Source: Sipunculus nudus (taxonomy: Eukaryota > Annelida > Sipuncula > Golfingiida > Sipunculidae). From it: a DNA stretch of 64,000 bases. The DNA lies in NCBI GenBank assembly GCA_026874595.1, contig CM049317.1, forward strand, positions 26,750,401-26,814,400, given 5' to 3'. Positions 12,751 through 22,944 of the stretch are shown here, piece by piece. Positions within the stretch are counted from its first letter, which is position 1. Each line of letters begins with the position of its first letter. The notes beneath the pieces were generated by a model, which had not been told where the DNA came from, did not search any database, and was given only the letters and a program-made list of their open reading frames with translations. The position numbers were made by a program, and so were the translations under genes.

Positions 12751-13635
12751 AAGACTCTTTGCAAAATTCAAGATTTTTTCTGCACTCTGGCAGTCATTTC
12801 TCTCATTGTTCAACATTCCCTGGATTCAGCTGAGCGTCATGGCCAATGGGCCACTAGTTTTATATACGCTGCTATTGCAGGGCAAACATGTTATGCCAGG
12901 TGTTAAAATTCTGCACAGAATCCTTCAAGAGTTTGTTGTATAAAATATCCTGTTGTTTAATATTTTGTGCAAGTCTGTTTACACAAACCGAAAGTTGTAT
13001 ACAATAATGCATTTAGAATTTTCATTGAATTACCGAAGACTTACAGTAAGAGTAAGGAATTTGAATGTCTTGACGTTTGACGCTCTGATGTGCAGAAGGA
13101 AAAGCACTCAGTTTTTTTATAAGTGCGAGTAAATCACCTTTATAATCAGGAGAGATCCCCCAAACAAAAACAAACAAGGTTCTTATTTTTTCACACATGT
13201 GTAACATAATTTTCTGACAGATTGCACATAGGAGTATGTATGTAAATATGTATGTGTGCGCATATGTATTCAATGTATGTATGTATATACAATATGTGTA
13301 TACATGTATACATTTATAAATGTATATATGTGTATGTATACGTATGCGGGTGCCTTTGTATAGATTTTAAATGTCAATTCACATGAAAAATGTACAGCTT
13401 TTGTGCAAAAATTTGGAAAGTAGAGATTGTTTGGTTTTTGGTGGCGTACTCAAGGGATTAGCACTCAGACATACAACAAAACACATGTTAGTGGCTAAAC
13501 AACAAGACTATATAAAAAGAAAATAACAGTAAATTTACCTTCCAGAGAAGGTTCCCAGCCTGTTTTGCCTCACTCGATACACTACATAAAACTTTGATAA
13601 AAACAGTCCGGTTAAACAGTTCCTAGATCACCTGA
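12751..13635. other. Noncoding; TATG-rich low-complexity segment
   Basis: No gene. A (TGTA)n-like low-complexity tract lies at about 13230-13340. Confidence 0.55.
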
Positions 13636-13639
13636 ACTA

Positions 13640-14370
13640 ACGATACTGGACCCCGGCTGGCGACACATCTCCGGACCCCGGCTGGCGACACATGTCCGGA
13701 CCCCGGCTGGCTGCATCTCGCTGCAACTAACTCGGCACCCACTGAGACTGTACCTCACTCCACATCTGCTGGCAGCCTCTCACTCGATACTGGCTTGCAA
13801 CACCTAACTAGAAATTGGCTGGCAGCACCTCATTCGACACCGTCTGGCGGCACCTCTCGCAGCACCTCTCTGGACACTAGATGGCAGTATCTATCTGGAA
13901 ACCTCTCTGGTCACTGGATGGCAACACCTCTATGTACAACTCTTTGGTCACTGAGTGGTAGCACCTCTCTGGACATCCCTCCGGACACTAGTCGGCAGCA
14001 ACTAACTCGGCACCCGCTGAGACTGTACCTCACTCCACATCTGCTGGCAGCCTCTCACTCGATACTGGCTTGCAACACCTCACTAGAAATTGGCTGGCAG
14101 CACCTCATTCGACACCGGCTGGCCGTTCCTCTCGCAGCACCTCTCTGGACACTAGATGGTAGTATCTATCTGGAAACCTCTCTGGTCACTGGATGGCAAC
14201 ACCTCTATGTACAACTCTTTGGTCACTGAGTGGCAGCACCTCTCTGGACATCCCTCCGGACACTAGTCGGCAGCACCTCTCGTGGCACCTCTTCGGAAAC
14301 TGGATGGCAGCATCTCTCTTGTCACTGGGTATCGGCACCTTCCTGGACACTGGCGGTTGGCACTGCTGGG
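13640..14370 (+). repeat. Minisatellite with ~273-bp higher-order unit
   Basis: GC-rich block built from ~25-35-base subunits of the type 'cacctc..tcggacac.ggctggcag'. A long composite unit starting at 'actaactcggcaccc' appears at about 13726 and again at about 14000, nearly identical over more than 250 bases, so the array has a second-level period of about 273. At the left edge three near-identical 'ggaccccggctggcgacac' units stand in series. Open frames through it (for example 13795-14229, +, rich in Trp, Ser, Thr and Leu) follow from the repeat unit. The composition contrasts sharply with the AT-rich flanks. Confidence 0.85.
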
Positions 14371-16380
14371 CTCTCCAGGCCCCACAGACTGCGTATAAAA
14401 TTATTTAAATACCCTTGTACCCTAGAGGCTCATTTAAATACTAATACAAAGCTTAGACTGCATTTTACTATGATCCATCTTTATCCATGAGCACGCGGAA
14501 TAATGAATATGCTGCAACAAAACACGACAAACCCCATGGCGAGAACAACCATAATGGCATAACATTCAGCGCACTCTGTAACCCCTCCCTTGAATATACA
14601 TCCATTGTCTAACAACACAAAAGGTTGACCGGCGCGTGAATTCTCGCTCAATAATTACAACTGTACAGCTAACCATATACAGAGATTCCAAGAAATGAAA
14701 ATAAAACAAAATGACACGATCCATTTCTACAAATGGATTGTTTAGGCCCCCCTATGTTATAAACTCGTGTATGTTAACAAAACGAACACACTGTACACAG
14801 GGGATCGGCTTTTTTGCATTTTTAAAATTACCTTTAGTTAATAGACGACATGTATCGGAATAGGCCCTCTGAAGGTAAAATGGGTTTGTACATAGCCACC
14901 TTGTCGAAGCGCCTAACGTCTGTAGGTTACTGTGGACCCGCCCATATAAAGATAGATATTTTAATATTTGTACTTGTTCCACTTGGCTGTTTGCATGTTT
15001 TGGACGTATCTGCAACAATCAGTCCCCTTTTACCAGTGGTGACATAATGAGTCCTCGGTCGATTGAAAGCGTGGCAGATCTTCATCACAGCCATGACATA
15101 ATGTCTTCACTGACGTAGATGTAAATTTGTTTCTTCTGCTTTCAGACGGCCGTGTGATACCTCGCAGGAAATGTGATATTGTCAGATACTTGTATATAGG
15201 AGTTACTTATTTGTCTTTCACATGAACCTCCGCGTGTAAGAAATAACACAGGTAGGTAAGACGTTATGGGCAACCATAATGTATTTCTTCGGCCCTTAGT
15301 TATATTATTTTGATGATGGTAGTATACTACATAACATTAAACATACATTAGACAACATTAGCATGTAATTCATAATCTTATTGCATACATGAGTTCCAGA
15401 TCCATCAGGATGCGGCCATCTTGCTCACGTGGTTGTAATTTACCTAATATATATTTAAGCATTACCGGTCGCCAGTTTTCAGAGCACAAACCGTAACAAT
15501 TTGACAAGGAGACCCAAAGAAGTGCCTGCAAAGTCTCTTATGAGATCAGAACTTATCTAATGTATATTCTCCGAGTAACGTATCGATATATCACATCAAG
15601 AAAAAAAACTTCTTTATTTGTATAAAAGATCCATTTTTTTTATATCATTAACAAATGAACTACCATGAATCTTACCTTGTACCTGGATTATTAGATATTT
15701 TCTTTTTCTTAAAACTGGTGCGCCACCTGTATGATTTCTAATTTTGAGCATGAACCATGTAATTTTTACACTGCAAAATTGCAACAAACGGTTTGTTATA
15801 TTCAACCTAAGGTATATCTGGTGTCCTGAAATTGTGTGTGTTTGTCCACTAGGATTTTATTTTGGTCCATAAAGACCTGACTTTTATGTGCGCGAAATGT
15901 TATTAAGTTGTGTCCATTTACGTTGATGCTGACCATAAATAGTTTTATATGTTGCTGTTTCATGCTGTTTTATGTGATAATAACTGACGGTGCCATCTAT
16001 GTTATGTGTCATACATTTTAAATGTGTAGCCGAATCGTAGATGTACCTAAACTGTAATCGTTGGAGCCAAAAGCATCTTAATTATCATCATCATGGGAGG
16101 AAAATCTTATGGAAACATTAATAAGATCAGGGTGACCTATGCCCGCTGAAAACGGAATTCTTCAGAATACACCCTTTAGTAAATGCGCAATAATACTAGA
16201 ATTTTTAGATAACTGGGGCAGTATCTTTCTGTACCTAATTATCCTTTGTCAACGCCTATCTTTCAGTTAGTTCTTGAGTCACCTTGACCTCATAAACCTC
16301 TAATAAAACCTAGGCCTGTTACAAAACCTTAGAAAACCAGTAAACGATATTTTTACACGGAGAACGATATAGAATATATT
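14371..16380. other. Intergenic, with one decayed unit of the ~340-bp family
   Basis: No gene is recognised. About 15480-15740 contains 'agcacaaaccgtaac', 'ggagac' and 'gcgccacctgtat', a single badly decayed unit of the family that forms the 11.3-12.75 kb array. Confidence 0.5.
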
Positions 16381-16388
16381 TTATGTAT

Positions 16389-16538
16389 ATTTTACATTTT
16401 AGCATCATCTTATTATACCATAAGTTTGTTGATAATAACCTATAATATATATATATATATATATATAAATATATATATATATATTTTACATTTTAGCATC
16501 ATCTTATTATACCATAAGTTTGTTGATAATAACCTATA

Positions 16539-16570
<32 letters not shown>

Positions 16571-16575
16571 ATATA
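16389..16575 (+). repeat. Direct tandem duplication, period 94 bp, including TA tracts
   Basis: The segment 'tattttacattttagcatc' through 'gttgataataacctataata' and the following TA tract occurs twice head to tail, with 'agcatcatc' at 16401 and 16495. The copies look identical outside the TA tract, which implies a recent event. Confidence 0.9.
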
Positions 16576-16930
16576 ATATTTAAACATACCATATTTTTAT
16601 TTGTATAGAATTCAAAATGAAAAGATCATTGGTTGTGCAGTCCTTATTTAAGAAGTATTATTAACACGATGTTTACAATAATTAGAAATTGTTCTGTTCA
16701 TCTGATATAAGGTTAGGATTTTTCAGTATATATCATGCCTAATGAGTCGTGTAATCCAGGCTATACTTTACCATATAAAACATCCTGAGTAGTCCTTATA
16801 AAAGTAACTAAATTCATCTTTCATTACAATTTTAGAAAAAAAATATTGACATCACATTCCATAGCCGTCACAAAGAAATATTGCACGATTTCAGCCTCAT
16901 ATAAGAATCAATTTTAACATGCCAGTTAAT

Positions 16931-17020
16931 CCGTTATTTTACTATAGATTGCTGAGATTACTGAGAATATTGTTTGCCGTTATTTTACTATAGATTGCTG
17001 AGATTACTGAGAATATTTTT
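16931..17020 (+). repeat. Direct tandem duplication, period 46 bp
   Basis: 'ccgttattttactatagatt' and the following bases to 'gagaatatt' occur at 16931 and again at 16977. The match is nearly perfect over about 43 bases. It lies 490-580 bases upstream of the sulfotransferase start codon. Confidence 0.9.
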
Positions 17021-17488
17021 GGTTGTTTGAATACGCTAAAGACAATTGATACATGTAAGGTTTTACAACAATGTCCTTTATGAAAAATACTTACAATTTT
17101 ATCACAATATTGGCAAGTTGTATTCGTCTTAATTATTACAGATGTTTTCGTTTCAACATATCATTGGCATGTCTTTATGTGATTCACGTATAATGTTTAG
17201 CGATTCGATGTGTATTAGAAGATTAACATCGGTACCCGTATTATATTTGGCATTTACCGTGCAGGTACAAACTAATTTGTTCAACGGTGTGTATTGATTA
17301 TGTACAAAACCTTTAGCGCCCACGTAGATATAAACAGGCAACAAATATAGAAATCCTTTTGTTGATAATTGTCACTTCTTCTTTTTAACACAATCAGAAC
17401 CAACAAGTTGCATCGGAGAACTTCTGCACCAAACCACTCCGTACCATTTGGAACCACACAGAGCATCTTTATTTTTTATAGACAGAAG

Positions 17489-17512
17489 ATGAAAACTTCT
17501 TTTGTATCATGA
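17489..17512 (+). promoter_or_regulatory. Short upstream ORF overlapping the sulfotransferase start
   Basis: ATG at 17489 opens a seven-codon frame (Met-Lys-Thr-Ser-Phe-Val-Ser) whose TGA at 17510-17512 overlaps the ATG of the main frame as ATGA. If the transcript includes this leader, the uORF would end exactly where the main protein begins, an arrangement that can lower initiation or allow reinitiation. A possible 3' splice site (ttttttatag) ends at about 17481, so the leader may start with an exon boundary just before it. Whether the uORF is transcribed is inferred. Confidence 0.35.
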
Positions 17513-18468
17513 CAAGAAGATATCGACTAACAATTATTTTTTTCTTAATAATCGGACTACTTATATTTATGGGTGTATTTATAACCCCATATAGAATAAT
17601 TTTCGGCAAACAGAAAGTCAGTGCTGATGAAGTAAATTATACGGTACATGAGGCAGAGGGAATAGACAAACCAATGTCCCGCGACATGAAACGCCGCCTT
17701 CCGACGGCACTAATCATTGGAGGAATGAAATGTGGAACAGGAGCACTCCGAAAATTCTTGTCCTTGCACCCGGATACTGTGACGTCATATGAAGAAGAAA
17801 CAATGTTCTTTGGCAAATCCTACAAGAACGGCATTGAATGGTACCGTGCTCAAATGCATCCATCCCGAGCTGATCAATTGACATTCGAGAAGTCAATCTA
17901 TTTCCCCAATCCGTTTAATACGCCACAAAATATATATGAAACTAACAAAAATATGAAACTTATACTAATGTTGCGAAATCCTGTACAAAGGACAATATCA
18001 CATTTCGCCAGGGCTAAGGTATTTTTTCCTAGGTCTGTCAAAGATTGTCCGATTTTATGGTCGTGCGTGATTAATAACCGGACAGGGGAAGTTTCAGAGG
18101 ATAATATTTTTATCGACTACAGTATGTATTTTAAGCATTTGTCTGAGTGGCTTGTATATTTTCCTTTAAAACAGTTTCTCATTCTGGACGGGGATTTATT
18201 CGCAGAAAATCCTCTTCTATCAATGAAGAAGGTGGAGCGATTCCTCGGGCTACGGGAATATTTTTATGATTCAGTTTTATCTTATGACAGTACTAAAGGA
18301 TTTTACTGCTACAGGGCCGCACAAAACAAAACTAAATGTCTTCCTAAAGGGAAAGGACGAAAGCACCCTCCAGTTTCACGTTACCTGGTGAAGAGATTAT
18401 CCGAGTTTTTTAAACCCCATAACGAAATGTTGTACGCCCTTATTAACCGGCGAATGAACTGGTTCTAA
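17509..18468 (+). CDS. Heparan sulfate (glucosamine) 3-O-sulfotransferase-like, single exon, type II membrane protein
   Basis: A 319-residue intact frame, close to the usual length for heparan sulfate 3-O-sulfotransferases. These Golgi enzymes transfer sulfate from PAPS to the 3-OH of glucosamine in heparan sulfate. Residues 1-6 are basic, 8-25 form a signal anchor, and 27-63 form a stem. The catalytic domain starts with PTALIIGGMKCGTGAL (65-80), the 5'-phosphosulfate loop with Lys74. The acidic patch EEETMFF (95-101) stands where the family has the catalytic Glu (NEVHFF in vertebrates). LMLRNPVQRTISHF (153-166) is the 3'-phosphate site with Arg156 and Ser164. Cys267 and Cys277 fit the family disulfide. 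GKGRKHPP (281-288) and the NWF terminus match family ends. The start was chosen because the basic-plus-hydrophobic anchor follows at once. An upstream 7-codon ORF overlaps it. The NRTG and NKT sequons suit a luminal protein. The subtype cannot be fixed. No flanking gene is functionally linked. Confidence 0.92.
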   Translation: MTRRYRLTIIFFLIIGLLIFMGVFITPYRIIFGKQKVSADEVNYTVHEAEGIDKPMSRDMKRRLPTALIIGGMKCGTGALRKFLSLHPDTVTSYEEETMFFGKSYKNGIEWYRAQMHPSRADQLTFEKSIYFPNPFNTPQNIYETNKNMKLILMLRNPVQRTISHFARAKVFFPRSVKDCPILWSCVINNRTGEVSEDNIFIDYSMYFKHLSEWLVYFPLKQFLILDGDLFAENPLLSMKKVERFLGLREYFYDSVLSYDSTKGFYCYRAAQNKTKCLPKGKGRKHPPVSRYLVKRLSEFFKPHNEMLYALINRRMNWF

Positions 18469-18712
18469 TGGTTATAATAGTTGATATTATTCCTAAGCTT
18501 TCCACCTCTGATACCGAACTGTGTTCCGAACTGTGTTGTTTACGAATACATATGTGTTTATTTGTTCACCGAACAGGCCTTAATGGAGAGATGCCTGGAT
18601 CAGAACGGTACGTGTATGTATCAGCCCGCTTGGGTGCATTGGGGTAAAACGCGGGACGCCTGAATGGAAGCGACTGTGAAATCTCATAGTTTTTACACCA
18701 CCCGGCGTTTCG

Positions 18713-18718
18713 AATAAA
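18713..18718 (+). terminator. Candidate polyadenylation signal AATAAA
   Basis: First canonical AATAAA downstream of the sulfotransferase stop, about 245 bases after it. This is a suitable 3'UTR length, though transcript data would be needed to confirm it. Confidence 0.45.
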
Positions 18719-19049
18719 TTGTGACGTTTTCAAAGATTGCACTAAAACCGTGTTGCAAGTTGACATCACTACAGGAAATGATCATGTAAATCCTTGTCAA
18801 TGTGAACATTTTTTACACTGCCTTCACTTTAGCCAATAGGCAGTCGTACTAATAACTAAAGTACCAAATTAGGTAATAACATGTAATTATTCAGGGGGAA
18901 GAGGTCTGGTTTATCGCTGTTTATGATCAAAGTCAGTTAGCGTATTATCAAACTTCTGTTTCGTCGGTGCTTTTCACCTTTAACTCGTCTTTTTATATCA
19001 ACTTTTGATATGAGACTGTAGTAGAAAAGGGTTTACTCAGAACAGTCAG

Positions 19050-19130
19050 TTCATTGCCATTGGGATTCGAACCCTTGATCTTCTGATTTCCCTTGCGGCT
19101 GCCTTTACCTCTTGGCCACGCCATATCCCA
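19050..19130 (-). repeat. tRNA-derived (SINE-like) pol III promoter element
   Basis: On the minus strand an A-box-like TGGCCAAGAGGTAAAGGC (around 19119 to 19102) is followed about 40 bases later by a B-box GGTTCGAATCCC (19073 to 19062). Spacing and sequence are those of a tRNA head. The flanks do not fold into a full acceptor stem and no clear anticodon arm is visible, so this is a tRNA-derived SINE or tRNA relic and not a functional tRNA. Confidence 0.5.
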
Positions 19131-19150
19131 AACCCCTGTGTATTTGCATA

Positions 19151-19433
19151 CTTTTATAGGAACCAGCAATATGACGGCGAAGTGACGTCACTACCGTGAC
19201 GTCATAGTCTCCTTCACTACACGCGTCGACACGGCGACTTTTGCATGCCGCAGGGAGATCTGATGGCTTTATGAGGTGTGCTGCAAATATTATATATATA
19301 TATATATTATACACTTTTATAGGAACCAGCGAAGTGACGTCAAGGTAGTGAGATCATAGTCGCACTCAATACACTTGTTGGCGACTTTTGCATGCATCAA
19401 GGAAAACTGATGGCTTTATGTTGTGTGAGGCTT
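19151..19433 (+). repeat. Pair of direct ~120-130-bp repeats carrying CRE (TGACGTCA) motifs
   Basis: 'cttttataggaaccagc' to 'tgatggctttatg' occurs at about 19151-19283 and 19314-19432, about 80% alike, separated by a TA-rich spacer. Copy 1 contains two perfect TGACGTCA palindromes (19183-19190, 19197-19204). Copy 2 keeps one (19335-19342). The pair lies 220-500 bases upstream of the locus A signal-peptide exon and could act as a cAMP-response-type upstream element or simply be a repeat. Confidence 0.6.
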
Positions 19434-19529
19434 ATATTATATTATATTATATTATATATATATATATATATATGAATAGCCAAGCCAGTTTATTGTTTAC
19501 ACACATATACATTATAGATATAGATATAG

Positions 19530-19650
19530 ATATAGATATGAGGGATGTTGTTTTCCAAATTCACAGTCACACGATGTGTCGAGCAGGGATCTATATATGG
19601 TGATATCCATGTATCCCCAGTTCAACTTTGTCACAGCTCGTTGGACCAAA
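19530..19650 (+). promoter_or_regulatory. Upstream/5'-leader cassette of locus A (copy 1 of 3)
   Basis: Runs from a (GATATA)n tract through 'cacagtcac.cgatgtgtcg' and 'gatctatatatggtgatatc' to 'cagttcaac...gctcg..ggaccaa', directly before an ATG. Related sequence precedes the ATG of the locus B exon (about 50224-50367) and occurs without an exon on the minus strand at about 43200-43090. Conservation outside the coding part suggests promoter or 5'UTR sequence duplicated along with the exon. Confidence 0.55.
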
Positions 19651-19785
19651 ATGGTCGTTGTACGTCTTGTTCTATTCTCAATTTGGCTGCTGATACTTGT
19701 GATATCTTCCAGCCCAGTAATTGTTGCAGGTCAAAATATGCTGATATGCCGATATTCCGATATTAAATTACATGAAATTGTGAAA
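19651..19785 (+). pseudogene. Signal-peptide exon of a secreted protein, locus A (probably decayed copy)
   Basis: The ATG opens a cleavable signal sequence: MVVVRLVLFSIWLLILVISS, then SSPVIVAGQ with a likely cleavage after Gly/Ala, then a short Cys-containing stretch. It is about 70% identical to the locus B exon at 50368-50482, so this is a paralogous first exon. In B the exon ends with a strong phase-1 donor (GATG|gtaagg). Here that donor is absent. The nearest candidates, such as gtaaag at 19786, are phase 0 and would not join the family's phase-1 exons. Other CTLD exons of locus A also carry disabling changes (about 24.96 and 28.59-29.32 kb). Locus A therefore reads as a pseudogene, or at best a 5' fragment with altered splicing. 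The frame itself stays open to 19866 only by running into intron-like sequence with a poly-C tract. Confidence 0.6.
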
Positions 19786-19904
19786 GTAAAGCCAACCCCC
19801 CCCCCCCCCACACTCCAACGTACACAAATTCAAAACGATTTATCATCATACACTGTAATTCAGAGTTAACAATTGTGCGTGTACAATTGTGATATTTACT
19901 TCCG

Positions 19905-20260
19905 TTATAGGGCGTAGTTTATGTTTTTGGTGGCCTTGATTAGTCCGTCTGTGTGTCTGTCAGCAGCATTACTCAAAAAGATTTTAACCGGTTTTGATGA
20001 AATTTTCAGGGTACTCGGCAATTATTAAAGGAACATTTGATTAAATTTTGCATAATTTACCCCGTAATTAGCTCTAGTGTTTTATGGGGTTTATATTTGT
20101 TTACATGGGGGACAGGTGGCGATATATGGCTATCTTTGGATAGCACATAGGACAATTAATGACGTCACTACACGTGTACGTGCTGTTTCCCTGGAGGGGG
20201 CTAGTAATTTAACGTACAGCATGGGGGGACCACGGTTGTTGTTCGTTTAGTATGGTTCCT
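19905..20260 (+). repeat. Dispersed repeat with CRE plus CACGTG (pair with 39.68-40.01 kb)
   Basis: 'ttatgtttttggtggcc', 'tgtctgtcagcagcattact', 'atgacgtcac.acacgtgtacgtg' and 'catgggggaccacggttgttg' recur in the same order and orientation at about 39680-40015. TGACGTCA (20160-20167) followed by CACGTG (20171-20176) is conserved in both copies. Probably a MITE or SINE family of the kind with Cc(g)ccaagcg ends. Confidence 0.65.
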
Positions 20261-21779
20261 ACTTACGCCCAGTCAGGAATGTTTGACGGCTGCGTTTTGG
20301 AAGTTCCTTCTAAGGCATTTTTACAAGACATAGATCTTTACTGCATTGCTATATTAACATCACAGTGCAAAACGATTTTGATATCCCGTGCCTAAGAATA
20401 TGTTTAATTTGACATCGAGATGCGTGTATACATATTATTTCGAGCCGGCACACGCCAGCATAAACGTGTTACAATGTATCAGCTTCCAGTAGCGATCGCT
20501 CTGATCATAGGTCTATGTTCCAAATTTCAAACTCTGAGACAGTTTAAAGCGCTTTTGTAGCATAGTATTAAAAGTGAATTTGGCTTCATTTATGTGCGTA
20601 TATTTAGCTTATTTTCTTGGTCATTCCAAAGGATAAATATTAAGTTTCCTTGCCATAAATAAAAGCCAATCAACACTTTTTATGGGTGTTATATCTTTAA
20701 TAAATATATGCAATTTTAATAATCTCATACTGTTCACCTAAACATAAATGACTATATGGTATTCGTTTGGCATTTGAATAGGAGAAAAGTCATTCATATC
20801 CACAGTGAACCTCAATAGAAATTTCCCAACATTCAACCGAATTTTGCTCACATCACATGTTCACAGTGTATACAAGGAAGTGAACAAAATTCAGCAGGAT
20901 GCAGATAAGTCATTCAAAAATGTGCTACTCGCATGAAAATAAACCAGAATTACCTTTTGGATACCTTGGTAAATTCTCTTCAAGAAGTTCTGCATACCCA
21001 GGTGTGGTTGCATGAAGGCCGTAAATGGGAACATTTTTTTTTAAATATGCATGGATGACCACAGTTATTACTGTATTACCATAAACTAGATAACTTTTGT
21101 TTCCATTTTGCAGAAAATAAATTCATTTAAACTGTCAAAGTGTATAGGAGAAAGTTACAATGTTGAAATACATATATTTGACTAACACATTTTCCATAAA
21201 ATAAACATTTCCCTAAATAATTTTTTCTCGAATGTAAATTAATTTAAATGGTAATAAAACATATTTAAATTAGTCGCCATTGCGTGTCTTTCCATGTTTA
21301 ATTTAAAAATAAACGATTGGCTGCTTGTTTTTAAGGGCGTCAAGGCGATCTTTGTGGCTGGTATAAACACACTCATAGACGTTGCATATCATAATCGTTT
21401 GATACAGTGATTGCTCCTTTACTAACTAGGTAAATTGCTATGTTTTGTTAAAAATACCGCATAAGGAACCTCCAAAACGCCGACGTCAAACATGGGTAAA
21501 ATTGTAGTTTTTTCCTTTGTCCTGACTTTTTTTTTGACAGTGTCGAAACCGTTTTAATATGCTTATTTTTAAATTTCTTTCAGAACCATTCAGAAAAACC
21601 CATTACGGCATATTTTAAAGCAAAGCATAAAATGATAAGCATTTTACTCAAATCTGCCACCAACTGACGAGTGTTAAATCACGGTGTTTCGAAACGACCA
21701 AACCATTCTAAACATTCTAACACGTGTCTCTGTTGTTGTTTCGCGGGTGGAATTGTGGGACGTCATGGAAGGGTTTCCG
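20261..21779. other. Noncoding, no gene recognised
   Basis: AT-rich with no exon or repeat boundary I can support. If locus A was once a gene like locus B, this lies in its first intron. Confidence 0.5.
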
Positions 21780-21784
21780 CTATG

Positions 21785-22175
21785 CCTCCGTTAGCATAGC
21801 GCATGGCAGGCTGGGAACCATGCTATTCTTCATTATGTTTACAGTACTGGTCCCTGTTTTTATAATAATGTAAATGACGTAGGCCCCGACTTAGACAAGC
21901 CCGAGATTTAAGTCTGTAGCAGTAATGATGTTTAAACGTAGACAGGCCCAAGTTTCTCGAAATCTCCCTTTTCAACGATACCTTTTGACTTAACAAAGGC
22001 GCGTTTCGTAAAAGATCTTATTATTTTCTTGTTTGATGTCCTGATAACTGGTTGCAGTGGGTATCAAGTTCTGCCTTCAAACTTTAAAGAATTTGTTGTG
22101 CATGATAATAATGATATGCAAGAAGAGATTAAATATATTTGCAGGTTAGTCTGCAATTCTGCAGATCTGACCTTT
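21785..22175 (+). repeat. Dispersed ~390-bp repeat (inverted partner at 42.69-43.09 kb)
   Basis: Landmarks 'catagcgcatggcaggctgg', 'ggccccgacttagacaagcc', 'gagatttaagt.tgtagcagt', 'gtatcaagttctgccttcaa' and 'aagaatttgttgtgcatg' occur in the same order on the minus strand between 43090 and 42690. Identity is about 75-80% by eye. The inverted copy is joined directly to the third upstream cassette, whereas here the cassette lies 2.1 kb away. Confidence 0.75.
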
Positions 22176-22900
22176 CTTTGCCAAAGTCAACATGATCCTT
22201 CCAAAGAAGATGCACCGCACACTGCCTTGCGTAGATGTGACTGATCACCATGGACTCAATGGACTCAAATTTGGTAATGAAGTCACTCCAGTGGATGTTC
22301 ATGATGAAGAGGAGAAGGCACTGATGTAAACGCTCAGGGAGTCGAGACATATATAGGAGGATGGGAAGTACGTCATCCCCTTAGGCTCTGATCTTGATGC
22401 TCTACTTCGGGTGCTCGTTGTTTCACACACGTTTGCACTGTCTATCCAATGTACTGTTCGTCTTCGTCTGTTGTCAATTTTCTTGTCAACCGGGGCATCA
22501 GACGAGATGGTACACCTCATGTAGCTGAACTGCTGAACTGATTTGAATTCTGTTTCGCCAAGGGTGATATGGGGAGCGCGGTATTCTTTCCGAGGTGCAG
22601 GTTGTCGGAGGACCTCTGTCTTTCTCAGGCTGACTTCTAGCCCGAAAAGCTGTACAGTCTCTACAGAACATGCCGCGATGGGCCGCGAAGCTTTTTCCGT
22701 TTTGGCAACAAGGGCTGCGTCATTAGAGAAGAGGATGTACCGAATCAGTTGCTCTTTGTGTGGGTCTGTGGGCGTCCGAGGTTGAACAGGCTGCTGTTTA
22801 GATGGTACCTAATGTAAACACCGTCTTCACCATTTAGTTCGTCTGTGGTATGCTTGGATATCATAATCATTAAGATGGTGAATAGAGTTGGCATATCCTT
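22130..22900 (-). pseudogene. 3' part of a non-LTR retrotransposon reverse transcriptase, degenerate
   Basis: Read on the minus strand with frame changes, this contains the palm and thumb region of a non-LTR reverse transcriptase. DGVYIRYHLNSSLFNL is followed by ILFSNDAALVA, the decayed catalytic F/Y-A-D-D box (here S-N-D-D replaced by SNDA), then QLFGLEVSLRKTEVL, PHITLGETEF and CTISSD...KKIDNR. Further along, FIMNIHWSDFITKFE matches the C-terminal region of the same family. Stops and frameshifts break it into pieces. The other half of the element lies head to head at 22945-23500 on the plus strand. Clade not assigned. Confidence 0.75.
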
Positions 22901-22944
22901 GACTATGTTTAAGTGTGTCAGTGAGATCTAAATGCCCAATGCAG

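Noticed and set aside
13795-14490. Long plus-strand frames rich in Trp, Ser and Leu
   Set aside because: The reading is produced by the GC-rich minisatellite unit and differs between units. No start context, splice sites or family match.
19050-19130. Functional tRNA gene on the minus strand
   Set aside because: A and B boxes are present but no full cloverleaf with paired acceptor and anticodon arms could be drawn, so it is kept only as a SINE-like relic.
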